Below, piece after piece: positions 11,635-23,672 of a DNA stretch of 64,000 nt (the first letter of the stretch is position 1; every line of letters starts with the position of its first letter). A model generated the notes under the pieces. The model did no database searches. It saw only the letters and a program-made list of their open reading frames with translations, and was not told the DNA's origin. Position numbers and translations under genes: made by a program. This DNA comes from Sordariomycetes sp. S80-01Y (Eukaryota > Ascomycota > Sordariomycetes). The stretch covers positions 1 to 64,000 of the forward strand of contig JAXQJY010000033.1 in the NCBI GenBank assembly GCA_037042185.1, given 5' to 3'.

Positions 11635-12306
11635 TTACCGCGCCTTCCCTCCAATTTCATGGAATGAAAAAACATTGTCTTGGTCAGGATGAGACTTACT
11701 CGTGTCGCCCAGTCCGAGTCTCGCGGGTCGTTGATGTGTTATCGTCACCGTTGATCGCCCATGCGAAGCTCCTGCTATTGTCCCCCTAGCGAGGACGATA
11801 TCTTTGGAGTATGCATCAGCAAAAAATTGCTTTGGTAGTACCATTTCCTACACAAGGGTATTCAATCTCGAGTAACGTGAGTGAAATTCGCTAACGGAGA
11901 GAACAGATTCGCAGCGCAGACGTGTCCTTCATCACTGTCCAACTCGAAGACTTTTCAAAGCCCTAGGTATTCTAGCCGATGGCATCAATGCGCCAAGCAT
12001 CACTCTTTCCTGGAAGGCATTGTACGAATAGTCGTCCTTGGTTTCATTTGGGGATCTGTCTCCGTGGCCAGGTTCAACGAGCCCCTTGTGCTCACAAGCC
12101 GACCCAAAGTTGACAACGCCACTTCTGTTAATGAATGATCCGCTCAGACAATTGGTGCGCGGACCACGCATAAGCTCAAATCTGCGTCTGGAAGAAAGGA
12201 AACTAAGCCTCCTATAACTTTCCGCAATTAGCCTACGCGTCCCTCGAGTCTCAATCCGAGCTGTGGCACGGCATATTCCGCTGGACGAAAGCAGTAATGA
12301 CAACAA
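11635..12306 (-). pseudogene. Possible relic of a second protease-like gene
   Basis: Two short minus-strand open stretches (12306-11932 and 11844-11635) are out of frame with each other. The second contains KDIVLARGTIAGASHGRST, which resembles RDVILNTQTQGPREGKLSG just upstream of the active-site serine in the intact protease gene at 6787-9561. The first ends in a piece that may correspond to the Asp region (LGALMPSARIPRAL). No intact His or Ser motif is left. The similarity is weak, and the alternative is chance open frames. Confidence 0.3.
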
Positions 12307-12878
12307 AAAATCGGCTTGGATTCTCCAGGCTTTTGACCACTTGTCATATTGGACAAAGAGCTGTTCTTTGGGTCAAATAGGCATGGTAGACAAATAGTTC
12401 GCGGACCATTGCCTTGGAGTATGGCCTGGACTATCCGCCTCAACTCAAGATACGCTAAATGATGAGGCTGCATGTAAAGCTCTCAGTGATTCATCGTAGA
12501 AAGGCTCCGCTTGAAAGTAAATCTGCGAATCGTGCGGAAGCATTTGGAAAATTTGAGAACCACACTCGAGGCCGGAAAATGGAAAATGGCCAGAGCGATC
12601 TCGTTACGGCCACGTAAGATGCGAGGCTATGTACTGGAAAAAGGCCACAGTAAAAGCTTATTTCTCTCGGTCCCAACAGAGAAACGGGAACTTGCGGTAG
12701 TTAGCATCAGCATGGGTCAGATCCGACGAGCAACAATCACGTTCAATATGTTGAGTTGTGTGCGGTAGAAGCCCCCGAAAGTCAGATGTGGTGGGCTTCT
12801 GTTTATCAAAGGCCTCGGGGCACGATAAGGATAGGCTTTTGGCCACGAGCACTGGTGAATGCTGATATAATATATGTA
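12307..12878. other. Intergenic region, no supported gene
   Basis: It lies between the possible relic and the stop of the dehydrogenase. Only short unremarkable open frames occur on both strands. Confidence 0.4.
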
Positions 12879-13874
12879 TCACAGATATTCCGCTATGCCT
12901 GGCTCGATCTTATCCAACTTCTCCAAAAGCTCGTCCCATACCTTTCGCTGCGTCTCCATGCCAGTAGGGCCAGTGGCGATAGTGGCAGCTGGCTTTGTCC
13001 TACACCTGTCCAGGTATTGGCCGTGGGTGTCAGGGCCTGCGCTGGCGCCGTAGACCAAGTTGCGGGCACCGACCTCTGCTGTGCGTGCGAAGATGAATAT
13101 CATAACCTTGAACAAAAGACCTGGATCCTCGCGTCCGAGCTCGCTCCTGCAAAGTCCTGGATTCACGAGGTTGATGGTGACCGGGTACGTTTCGGCGGGC
13201 CTCTGAGCCGCCATTTCCCGTACCACGAAGACCTCGAGTAGTTTTGTGGTCGGGTATCGACTGGTAATATTGCCTTTGCTCTCGTCGTTCATGTTGTTGA
13301 AAATGCCCTCGGGCGCGTTCCTCTCGTTGAAATCAACCGTGTAGTGCAGGTCACTCGTTACAATAGTAAGGTTCGGTCGTGTGTTGTAGCGCGCAGCCGT
13401 CTCCCTGAGCTTTGGCAGAAGTAGAAAGGCCATTAGGAAAGTCGAGACAACGTTGACCGTCAGCATGCTCTCGTTGTCTTCAGCCCATGCCCACTGGCTT
13501 GACGCAATGCCCGCATTCTCGATCAACGCATCAATTCGGGGCAGCTCAGCGGTCGCCCGAGCGGCAAAGTCCTTGACACTGGCATAGCTGGACAGGTCCA
13601 TACTCCATACCTCAATGGTACTAGGATCGCAGCCGGTCGACGCTTGAATGGTGCGCTTCGCGGCTTCACCTCTCTCAACCGAGCGTACCGCCATAATCAC
13701 CTTAGCTGCTCCGAGCGCGACTACATGACGGACCGCTTCAAACCCCAATCCCGTATTGGAGCCAGTGATAATAATTGTCTTCCCTTCAAACGAAGCTTCA
13801 GGACGGGGTACCGTGCCCAAGAGTTGGTCTAACAGAAAGTGTTTGGCGAAGAATGCAATCCCGTCTCCAGCCAT
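12879..13874 (-). CDS. Short-chain dehydrogenase/reductase, retinol-dehydrogenase-like
   Basis: An intronless gene of 331 aa with all classical SDR marks: the nucleotide-binding TGSNTGLG at residues 37-44, ENAGIA at 119-124, a structural Asn (LTVNVVS, ~140), catalytic Ser (TSDLHY, ~174) and YPTTK (Tyr207, Lys211). Length and the second-half motif NLVNPGLCRSELGRE fit the NAD(P)-dependent retinol-dehydrogenase/WW-oxidoreductase-like group. It should oxidise or reduce a small alcohol/ketone; the substrate is not predictable. There is no signal peptide. Transcription runs away from the unrelated chitinase further right, on the same strand. The first ATG is used; no better start follows before the Rossmann fold. 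Confidence 0.92.
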   Translation of the reverse strand: MAGDGIAFFAKHFLLDQLLGTVPRPEASFEGKTIIITGSNTGLGFEAVRHVVALGAAKVIMAVRSVERGEAAKRTIQASTGCDPSTIEVWSMDLSSYASVKDFAARATAELPRIDALIENAGIASSQWAWAEDNESMLTVNVVSTFLMAFLLLPKLRETAARYNTRPNLTIVTSDLHYTVDFNERNAPEGIFNNMNDESKGNITSRYPTTKLLEVFVVREMAAQRPAETYPVTINLVNPGLCRSELGREDPGLLFKVMIFIFARTAEVGARNLVYGASAGPDTHGQYLDRCRTKPAATIATGPTGMETQRKVWDELLEKLDKIEPGIAEYL

Positions 13875-14624
13875 CTGCGCAAGGTTCTTGAGTTTCCTCG
13901 GTGTAGAGTGTTATAAATGCTGGCGAGATTGTTTGAACAGATCAATGAGACGAGGGACGGGTATCAACGAGGGCCCTATATCTGTGCGGGCCTCCTCCGA
14001 ATATGTAAGCGGCCTTCGCGGGTGTTTTGAGAAGTCCGAAGTTGCAGGGTTCACGGAGGAAAGACCTTCGGCCCAGCTAATGTCCGTTCTTGTGGTAGAC
14101 TGTGTGGAGACGACGTCGTGAAAGTCTATATGCGGGGAACTCACACTCGTCACCAGTATGAACACCCCCCAAAAGTACCACGAAGATATTAAAGTGCATG
14201 GTGACGTAGTCCAATGGCTCTACAGAACACTACTCTACATACCCAGCACGGCTCGGTACTCATTCATTTAAGTTTTTTCCTTAGCATCTGTTCTTCTCTT
14301 TTGCTTAACCCTCCCGACTTTCACAAAGGAAAAATAGCGAGTAACGAGTCCGCAGAGGACCAGCGGAGTGTAGTTCTAGTCCGTGTCAAGGAGATAGTAG
14401 GAGCCACCAGAGAACTCTGGCTTAATGATCCATCAATTGATTGTTTTTGTACGTTTCACTTCTATATTACCCAGTCAGAACTCTATTGTTACAAAAGTCG
14501 AACGAGTGGTTCAATTGCATCTGATTACTTGATCACACCCACAATCAGGTCAAGGAGCCTCGGCACTGGTCTCCATCGCCGGGACTGTTCCCTCCTCCAG
14601 GCATTCCTCAGCTACTTAGGTCCA
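13875..14624. other. Intergenic region upstream of the dehydrogenase
   Basis: About 750 bp separate the dehydrogenase start from the chitinase stop. It should hold the dehydrogenase promoter and the chitinase 3' end. A plus-strand open frame from 14214 runs antisense into the chitinase tail and has no domain features. Confidence 0.4.
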
Positions 14625-17600
14625 TTAGGTAGAGTAGATAGACCATTGGACCTGCTCGACCATATTATTGCCATCGCAGTCCATGTTGCCTTTGCCACCC
14701 ATATGTTTGCCATCCCCAAACTTGTTAGCAGCGCTGCGGATCAGGTCAATCATGTCTTGACCGCCAAGCCAGAAATGTTGGTTGCCATCGGGTAAGTGCC
14801 GGGCCTCAGCGCCAAACGCACAAGTGCCAGACTTCTTGAGTGTATGATGGCCGAAGAGTAGCACATCCCACGCTTTTGTAGAATCTTCCTGAAGCTCTTT
14901 GACGATCTGAAGGCAATCTTCCACCAGTGGTGACGCGCCACTTGTCTCGTCCTCAAAAGTAGACTTACTACAAAAGTCCTTGCCCTTTAGAATCTGACAA
15001 GGGTAGCTCTCGTGGCTTTTTTCGTCCTCGTCGGCGTCATCCCACGTTTGCCATGCACGCTCAGGTGAGCAGACTGGAAGGCGGATTAAGCCACCTTTTC
15101 GGACATCGTCGGCGAACGCGAGGCTATTTATGAAGTCTTCGTCAAGTTTGTGCGGTCGAGGAGCACCATTTCCCCCATTCTTATCGTACGTGTTAAGTGA
15201 TCTAATAGTATCAGTATGCTTGTCCGGGCACCTCTCGGGTCAAGATAATAAGGAGGAAAAGCACTTACCCAATGATAAGATCCTTTGCAGTGACGCCTCC
15301 GTACGGATTGTCGTCCTTCGCGATATTTTTCAGGCCTGGCGGCAGTGAAAACTTACCCGAGTGACTTATATGGCTGGGATTTCCGTCGGCGTCCGCCAGG
15401 TAATACTTTTTGCCCTTGTGGCACACTTCGGCATTTTCTCGCACTCCATGCTCGATGTAATCTGATAGGTTCTCGTCGTCGTCGCAGTCCAAGCCTGAGT
15501 CAATGACGAATCCGTGCGTTCCGGACATTCTCCAAATTTCGGGAATGGCGAGGCTGAAAAAGGTTCGAGCAACATCGCGCCTCAGGTCTAGTATGTCTTG
15601 ATCCGTCGCCGAACTCCCACCCCCGCTGCCATCACCATTGCCGGCGATAAAGGTGCCGTCTGCTATTAGGTTACCTAGCCTTTCAACAGACTCTCCCTTG
15701 CCGTCGAATAGTGCGTCCAGGTTGTTAATGATGAGCGAGGACCAGCCTTCGAGCACTTTTGATATATATGTTTTGAAATCGTCTTGGGAAGTTTCGTCCC
15801 AGTCGTCCCTGTCGAATTGCGTCAGAGATACTTCTGAAGGGGAAACTGATTACTCACGGATGCGTGCTCGCCAAATCTTTCGCCAGGGTTGTCCCTTGCT
15901 GCACAGCAAGGATGGTCGTGTCCTCTAGATTGCTTGCGGATGTGGATCCGCCAGCTGCGAATTTTGGCAATTTGGCAATCACTGATAATCAAAGACTGTC
16001 AGCATCTCGAGGTTCCAAAACAGTATCACGGAGCTTGGAAAGAGCTTGATAAGGGTCGAAACGTACCATTCTTGAACAGAGGGCCAAGGGCAGCAGAGGC
16101 GCCAATGGTGAGAACATCGAGCAAGACAAGTAGCCAAGTATTATCTGGCTCTGGAGGAATAGGAGCGAAGTCGTTGGCAAAGCTGTCGAGGGCGTTGTTG
16201 ATGCTGAGTGTAGCAGAATCCGTCACAGTGTCTTCCACAGTCATATAAATCTTCTTCATGTTAGCCCAAGATCAGGACAGCTTCTCAGTGGTGCTACTTA
16301 CCGCTTTGATTTTGACGAAAGAATTGGCGATGGCGACTCCGGCAACGCCTTTTCTGGGGCCAAGATCTTCTGAGTCGCAATCCATTTCCTGCACACAACC
16401 TCCGCTAAGAGCAATATTGCCGCAATCGAATGAGTACGGATATCCCGTATTCCTTCTAATGATAGAGGTGAACTTGTTACCACCATTATGATCTTCCCAG
16501 ACTTGAGTTAAGTCACTCCATGCAGTAGGAGCATCCATCTGGTCCCATCGCTCTTCTGGGGAAAGATTTGTGTAGTCCACCCAGGCGATGTTGTCGCATC
16601 CAAGCTCGGTCCAGTTTCCATTTCGGTCACCAGACGTGTTAGGGTCCATGCCAGCGGAGACGAGGTTCCTCATGGAGAGCCAGCTGCTTATTCCAGAAGG
16701 GGGGTCACGATATTCCTCCAAATCCGTCGCCCAGTTAACAGATCCACCAATACCCAGCGCCTGGTAAAATACCTGGCGCTCTTGTTTCACGTCCTCGCTC
16801 ATCCAACTAACATACTGATTACCGTCGTAGATGAGGACATTGCTGTGCGTATCTTCGTCCACGAAGTTATGGTTGACGCGGCTAGGATCATCAATGATCT
16901 CCTGGATCTCAGCATTGGCCAGAATACCTCCCTCGTTGGTGCATCGACCCAAAGTTGCATCTGAAACTATCCGGGACCCGGTGAAGAAGCAATCAGGAGT
17001 GTAACAATCGCCGTCCGCCATGTTGAAGGAACGTCCGTAGCTTGTCAATCCGGCAGCGATTTTGTTCGACGCAACACCGGCCTTCGTAATCATGGCCAGT
17101 GCATCGTGCGTTTCAGTCACGTTGACTTGGCTCCTCAAGCAGCGGCCGTTAGGGCAGCCAACCTGAGAGTTTGGGTTCCCGGCATCCCACTGACCATGCA
17201 GGTCGTATGTCATAAAGACAATGTAGTCGACAATCTTGGAGATCTTTTCGATCGGGTACTGTTTTAAGTACCAGAATGAGGAGGGCGCAGCGATCGACAC
17301 CTCCTTGTCTGGCATTAAGGTCTTGAGAAGAGCAAGGAAAATCAAGTAGTTTTCACCTTCCTCTTCGCCTCCAGGGGGGATGCCTGGGATGTCAGGGGCC
17401 TTAAAGATAGTCAGTCAGCTTTTCTTTTGAAATCTCAGCTTATACATACACCTGGATACTCCCAGTCGATATCAACACCGTCGAGCTTGTGTTCATTAAT
17501 AAAAGAGGCAATATTTTTCGCAAGGGTTTGGCGGTTAGCTTTCCTTGTACCCTCGCGGAAGATATTATACGTAGCCGGCTCAGTCGAGAAAGCCCATCCA

Positions 17601-19315
17601 CCGAAGGAAAGGATCTTCTTAGGGCCAGCGATGTTCTTCCAGACGCCGAATTGATAAGTCGACATTTCATCTCCAGCGTTGATCTGATAGTCTGGAGTAA
17701 TCATTCCAAAGGCGAACTGTAGATGTGTGTATGCCGAAGCATCAATCTGGGTAGCATCTTGATGTATACACTTTCTATCCAGGTTATACCCCTGGAAGTA
17801 ACCGATCTTGCGGAAAGTCGCGGGCCTTTCACTCCTAATAATATCGGTACCACAGTTAGAGATACATCCATTAGTTCCCTCCTCAGCCGTGCCTGGGGCT
17901 CCGGTACTGGTGTCAGTGCAGAACTCGGCCGTGGTTCCGCAGAAGCCCCAAACATCGCAGCAGGCGTTCAGGGGGCAGGGGTTAAGCTCGGAGATGTTGC
18001 CGCCATTCGAAGGCCTCTCCGTGCCCGGAACTTGAGGGCCACATTGAGCTCCTTCAATCTGGGCAGGCATGGGAGGCTCTCCCTTGCTTAAGCAGATGAT
18101 GGTCCCCCTGTAGAGGGGATCGCAGCCGCTCCAACCCCAGGTGTTTTTGTTGAAGTCTTTGATATCCTCCTCTTCCAGGCTGTTGGCCGCAGCGAGAGAG
18201 TTGCAGGTATCACCGTGCCCAATCTTGTGGGTGGCGCAAGTACCATCCGGCTGCGGGTCGGGACTGAAGTCTGGGAGATCTCCCTTCGTGCAGCAGACAT
18301 GCTGCCGAGCTCGCAACGAAGAGCACAGATCGCCTTTGTAGTCATTGTACTCTTCGAAATCGTGACCGGAGATGCCGCATCTCTCAGCCAATTCCGGACA
18401 GCCATTGCCTTGGTTCACTTGAATCGTTTCGCACTCATCCCGGGCCGCGAGTCTCCTAGGCTCAGATCGCTTGGGAGCACGTGTCGTAGTTGAATTCGTG
18501 GGAGTTCCCTCCAAAAGCGGCGTAATTAGGTAAGCCTTTCCTGGAATAGCCTCAGGTTCAGGCATGGGCAAGCAAGTAGCATTGGACCATGACTTGATTG
18601 CCTCTTGAATCGGAGCAAAAGACGCGTTGGTAGTTGCCATTAAGCCAAAAGCATGCGTCGCATCTTGAGTAGGGTTGCAGAATTGTATCCCGACGGTTGA
18701 TGCCAACATTCCAGAGGATATAAAAGCCTCCAGGGCGTTGAGGGCAACCGAGCTGACGCCTTGTCTTTGTAGTCCCGAACCGATGTATAGACCCAACGAG
18801 GTTTGCCCGGACTGAGCAAAGAGCATGCCCGTCTCATTAGCCGCGCCGAAGCCGCTCTCGAGATAATGGCGCATTTGCCTCGAGACAGATCGGATACCTG
18901 CAGCGTCTAGACTAGACGCGCTCTTGTCTAGCAGGGCAATCTCATATTCGACGTTGATGGAATCGGCCTGTGCGGCGTGTAGAGTCGCGTTAGGGAGAGC
19001 TGTCCAATCAGGACCAAAAGAGCTGCAGGCGAAGATGCGATGAGGTGCGCTACCGTCATCTACATCATCAAGAAGCGAGAAGTCGTAGAAAAGTGTCTCA
19101 GGGCAGTGATTGAGTCGGTCAAAGCCGCCGTAGACGGGCCAGTGAGCGGAGTCTGCGCCAGCATCAATACAGCGAGTTGGACAGACATCAGTCGCGGGAC
19201 GATAGCCTGGGCTAGCAGGTTGTCTGTATTCTGAGCCTAGTACTGAGCCAGCGTTAGACGCGACCAGCAAAAGACCCGAGAGTTTCAGGAGCGCTGTGCG
19301 AATGGAGGTGCCCAT
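14625..19315 (-). CDS. Killer-toxin-like (subgroup C) GH18 chitinase with LysM and CBM18 modules
   Basis: Six exons (19315-17450, 17399-16302, 16253-16067, 15981-15858, 15808-15269, 15201-14625) encode 1463 aa. Intron lengths are 48-85 nt, with GT..AG ends, CTAAC/CTGAC-type branches and matching phases throughout. Order: signal peptide (1-27), Cys-containing N-terminal region, two LysM-like repeats (~295-345 and ~360-412), a CBM18 chitin-binding knot (CPLNACCDVWGFCG, ~447-466), a GH18 domain from ~503 with the active site DGVDIDWEYPG (proton donor Glu619), then a ~590-aa tail. The GH18 motif ends right at the first intron. The family resembles the alpha/beta subunit of the Kluyveromyces lactis killer toxin and is known for large secreted chitinases of ascomycetes. 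It should bind and hydrolyse chitin outside the cell. The tail function is unknown. Confidence 0.92.
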
Positions 19316-20326
19316 TGCGGCTTGGTGAGCGGGGACCTGAGTCTTCGTGCTCGATAGAAGGAGTGTCGAGAAGTAGGGAGCGAATAGTAGAACTTGGATA
19401 GTCTGTTAATGAGCGACCAGACTATCGTGAATGAGTAGAAAGAAACAAGGAACCAGAATCAGTTCAGCAATTTTCCCATCTCTTATGTAGTTTTCAAGAC
19501 CGGAGCACAGGGACACTCGAGGTCGGAGGACTCTGATCATCCACAACAAGTCGGTACAAAGTAGGAACATACATTTTGAGGGGTCTCGCTGCAGGTGGAA
19601 AGACTTATCATTACCTCAATGGATGCAAATATTCGACATTCATGAAGTACCTTTCGCGGGCCCACAGATGAGAAGGCACAGCATTGTCGATATGAGCCTA
19701 TGAGACTCTTGTTCCTGGGCCGCCTCGCACTTGGAGGGTGACTGCATCGATAGTTACATCGGCGTTGGCTTAACACGGAAGAACTCTCTTGGCTTCTTGA
19801 GTCTTTGAGGCTCACTCTCTGGTATGCGTGACCCCGAATTGGAGGGGCGAACTTGCCGTTATCACATGTATGGGTAGGTGATGAAGGTCATGACTTGGAG
19901 ACTTTCCTTCGTTGGCAGACTGTGCCGCCGACTGCTGGTATTGCCCAGAAACTTATGCATGCAGGATCCAGATTTCATGTAGCCCTCTAATTAATATGCA
20001 TTGTCACAAGGGGATCCATAAGCCTGAAGTCACAGGTGACTGACAGGAGGCCCCCTCCCCCTTCGATGCTCTGGAAGGTGGGCTGAAGAAACAAGCTCTA
20101 TTCGGCAGGTCTGTAACCCTTCGTGGCAAACTCGTAAGGCCCCCAACGTAATGTGTGAACGGGGAGTCCTGATTGACGCAGGGAACAATCAGATTCGATA
20201 CGGAGTCAAGGGCCGATATGTGATGATACACCCTGGAAAGTACCACACAGGACTCCACAGCTTCTACGAAAGGGTGTGCAGACACAAAAATGTGCAAGTA
20301 AACATTTAAGTTGCGATTGCGTGCAT
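19316..20326. promoter_or_regulatory. Upstream region of the first chitinase
   Basis: This 1-kb stretch lies between the chitinase start and the stop of the DUF7136-type gene, both on the minus strand, so it holds the chitinase promoter. No canonical TATA box was found. I see no other gene. Confidence 0.4.
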
Positions 20327-21193
20327 CTACGCTATGAAGAGGCCCATTCCAACTGCAAAAGAAACAAAGCAAGCCGCGAAGGTGGCAACGAGGCTTCCGC
20401 GAATGGTTTCACTATGATCCTCTTCGTCGTCTTCGTCGGACGGGCAATCCACGTTTTCTAGTCCTCGACAGAAAGCATTCGTAGCCGAAGCGAGAATACT
20501 CTCTTGAACTTTCGCGTCTACCTGCGCCTCGCAGGGCTTCGGGTCTGGCTTAACTGGCGAGAAATACGCACACCACTGGCCTGGGTAGCCTCGAGGGTAC
20601 GGTTCGCCAATCTTGGTGATATTCCAAGTAAAGCTCGGGAAGTCTGAGCATAGGGAATTGTCGGAAGAAGAAACGAAATCAGGTTCTTGGCCACCTTTTC
20701 TGGTCGTGAAACGAATGTGGTTGTTGAATCTTCCAGCGTAAGGGAATATTTGTCGGCCCTCCCCTTCGGTGCAATTAATCCACGTGAGTCCCCAAGCGAA
20801 ACTCCAATAGGCCTCTGTATCGAGGTTTCCGCCAAAGACATTATGGATAAAAAATGGCTCGCTATCAGAGGCGTTGCCCATGTTTTCAAAAACGAAATGG
20901 GCCGTATCATTTACGTCCCAGTCACTGGTGCTCTGGTTCCATTTAAACAAGGTGCTCGACACAGACGGGGTCAACGACTGGGCGATAGTTGGGTTCTGGA
21001 ATGCGAACACAATTGGGAACAGTGGCGAAGGCGCATATGTTTCGTTGCGAGGGAAAATTTGATGAAACTCCGTGATGCCAGTCGATAGATCATCAATGTC
21101 AGGTAGATCATCAAGGGCAGCCGTAACGACCACGCTGCAGGACAGAGCACATGTCCAGCCGACAAGCTGCAGCCAACGAGATAGAATAGACAT
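20327..21193 (-). CDS. Secreted fungal DUF7136-type protein, probably GPI-anchored
   Basis: A single exon of 288 aa. It has an N-terminal hydrophobic signal (WLQLVGWTCALSCSVVVTAA), then FPRNETYAPSPLFPIVFAFQ, which I recognise as the start of the DUF7136 family of fungal surface proteins. There are several Asn-glycosylation sequons (NET, NQS, NDT, NAS, NCT, NIT). Cysteines in the second half (CTEGEG, CSDFPS, WCAYFS, PCEAQV, FCRGLENVDC) suggest a disulfide-bonded secreted domain. The end is an acidic stretch followed by a hydrophobic tail (SLVATFAACFVSFAVGMGLF), as in a GPI-anchoring signal. The role is unknown. It lies upstream of a chitinase on the same strand with 1 kb between them. Confidence 0.82.
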   Translation of the reverse strand: MSILSRWLQLVGWTCALSCSVVVTAALDDLPDIDDLSTGITEFHQIFPRNETYAPSPLFPIVFAFQNPTIAQSLTPSVSSTLFKWNQSTSDWDVNDTAHFVFENMGNASDSEPFFIHNVFGGNLDTEAYWSFAWGLTWINCTEGEGRQIFPYAGRFNNHIRFTTRKGGQEPDFVSSSDNSLCSDFPSFTWNITKIGEPYPRGYPGQWCAYFSPVKPDPKPCEAQVDAKVQESILASATNAFCRGLENVDCPSDEDDEEDHSETIRGSLVATFAACFVSFAVGMGLFIA

Positions 21194-23672
21194 ACTGATC
21201 CTTGATGGGGACCGAATCAGTCAGGGAGGAGAATATTGTAAATTGTAACAAAAGACGATGAAAGAGGAAGAGGGGAGCGAGTACTGAAGAGTTAATGAGG
21301 TATTCGTTTTTGTGCTGGGGACCAAGCATGCGACACCACCACAAATCAGTTAGGTGTGAACTGAAGCAGTCTGATTTGTTGCTGTCTTTTTGCGGGCATG
21401 CCATGCCAACGCAAGGTATGACTGCACCATGCCGCAGCTAGTGCCTTGGCAAGATATGCGCCCCTAGGAGACCAGACTTGAACAATGAGCGAGAAGGGGC
21501 TCTATTACTCCGTACATCCAGAAAAGTTGCTACCTGATTCCATGCTAAGTCAGCGGGCTTTTTTGTCCAGTTCAGAATCCCAATAAGACAGTCACCACTC
21601 CGTAACGAGCCGCCGCTAAGTGAGGTAAGCTTAAATAGGGGTGCCACGGGACAAGCACGGGACAAGAGGGCCAAGATTAGTTCTTCGGTTCTACGTACAT
21701 GCTAACCCACATGCCGCTCCACTAGACGAGACACATGGCGGACCGGTGAGGCCAATCGAGTATCATTCTGCAAATCACAGTGGGTACTCCGTACCTTGCA
21801 GGCCAAGGCGCCACCTTAACCCCTTGCTTTCCTCTGACGTCCACTGAGGCACACAAGGGTACGGATGCTGCCACCTTCCGGGTCATCTAATGTTGTGGAC
21901 GCAAGAAAAGAAATGCGACCAATAGGAAGCTCTCGGAAACCTAAACAAGGATCTGCTGTTTATTCTTATGATCTTAGCCAACATACACGACGTTACTATA
22001 TGCGGGGACCAAGCCATTTTTTCAGTGCCTGGCAATGTGCCTTGCGGACGCTCCGTTCAGGGGCAAGCACAGATGATCCAAGGCACTTGGCATACGGCGC
22101 GGCTGAGTGGCTGATTGCCGTTTGTTACACGGAGCCCTCGCACACATTCAGAACCAGCAACGCAAGGCTGTAGCAAGTCTGGACACTAAGTCAGTCAGGT
22201 TGCATCAGTGCCACCACCAATGGCTTCTCTCACCACCCGTAGGCAACTTCCGGCTTTCACTCCCACCATTACAAACTCAAAGTGGTAGTCATCCCCGTTG
22301 GTCTCCACGATACGTAGCGTTGGCGTACACATGCATGGCGAAATGTGGCCGCCCTGTCGTGCGATTGAGGCTAAATGAGAGCTAATTTGATGGTGGCAGA
22401 GAATACCACAGCGTCTTCCCCAAATTGATATGTATGTACGGCGTACAGGCTACGGAGTACCTAGACAAGTTACAAATGTTGCTCCGTGAGTCCCAAACTT
22501 CCCAATCACGTCATATGTTCTCGCAAGCCTTTACTGCATTCGGCTCAAGTTCATCGTGCAGGCAGGATGAGATATCACTCGTGAATTTCATATGCTTATG
22601 CTACTTGGGAGCAGACTGCTTGGCGCCAATTAAGTCTGGTGCCTCTCAGTCTCAAGAACTCCGTTGTTAGACTTTGGTGCTAATACTTCCACGGTACATT
22701 GTACCTAGACCTTCATGAGTACTCTCGCATATCTCAAGCCTACGCAGTCTCTCGCACCATCCTCTCGACTGTCGTAAGGCCCCAAACACGTCACGGGCAG
22801 AAGTGAAGCAGGACGTCTTCGGCCTTCACATGCTGACTCGGGCTTGTGAAAACGGTTCCAAAATGGCTGTACTCTGGAGGTGCGGGAAAAACTTAGTCTG
22901 AACTCTTTTTACGTCGGTCCGCCGCGCCAACCACTACGTCGCGGTCTCCTGAATCGGTGCTATGTAACGGGAGCTTCATAGATCAGGTATAATAGATTGT
23001 TCGACTATCATCCGCACTTCCCGACCTCTAGCGTTCTGTGGCAGCTTGTGTGTTCCAGCAGAGGCTCGACATCATCACAGGCTCATTGAAACTTACTTGG
23101 AATTCCACATGTAGTATCAAGAGCCGCCTTATGCTCCATTCCAAGATCGGAAATGGAGCATAATCGACCGATCTGGCACTTCCTTCCAGCCATCGTCTCC
23201 ACAGCCCCTGCCATCGACCTACCGAGCAATTAAAGAGTCCACCGGTTGGCCATGGAAATTTGGAGTTTGCCAGCTCACGGACATTCCTGGAGGTCGCGGT
23301 TACTGAAGATGCTTACCTCACCTCCAGCTCGGTCCCGTGCTCAAGCTCTCCAACATGTCCACTCTAGTTCCTTCTATTTTCTAACCTCAAGCTCTTCAGT
23401 CTATCATACTTACAGTTTAGGTTTGTGGCTATCTCAGGCTTACTGGAAGGTTCGCTGGCTCCTAAACCGCGTCAGGTCTGGTAAGTGAGGCACTAGGAAA
23501 GCAATCCGCAAAGAGTCACTGAGGGAGTATTATTCGTTTTCCAAGAGTATATGTATGTAGTACTTGCTAGTTAAAAAACGGAGTCTTGTATGCGGGTATG
23601 GATGCTGATGCATCCTCTCAGGTATCGAGCGGTGAAGACACACATCCATCTCAATGCTTGGTCTTGAACGAA
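21194..23672. other. Long intergenic region, no supported gene
   Basis: About 2.5 kb without a convincing gene. Open frames are short and lack domain-like sequence. TACTCCGTA or its complement occurs at 21506, 21785 and 22451. A direct repeat of ACGGGACAAG is seen near 21646-21665. It may be decayed sequence. Confidence 0.45.

Noticed and set aside
14214-14795. 193-codon plus-strand open frame
   Set aside because: Its end is antisense to the last chitinase exon and it has no recognisable feature.
17435-19315. Treating the first chitinase exon as a separate chitin-binding protein
   Set aside because: The frame ends just after the GH18 active site at a strong GTATGT donor, and the next exon continues the same domain.
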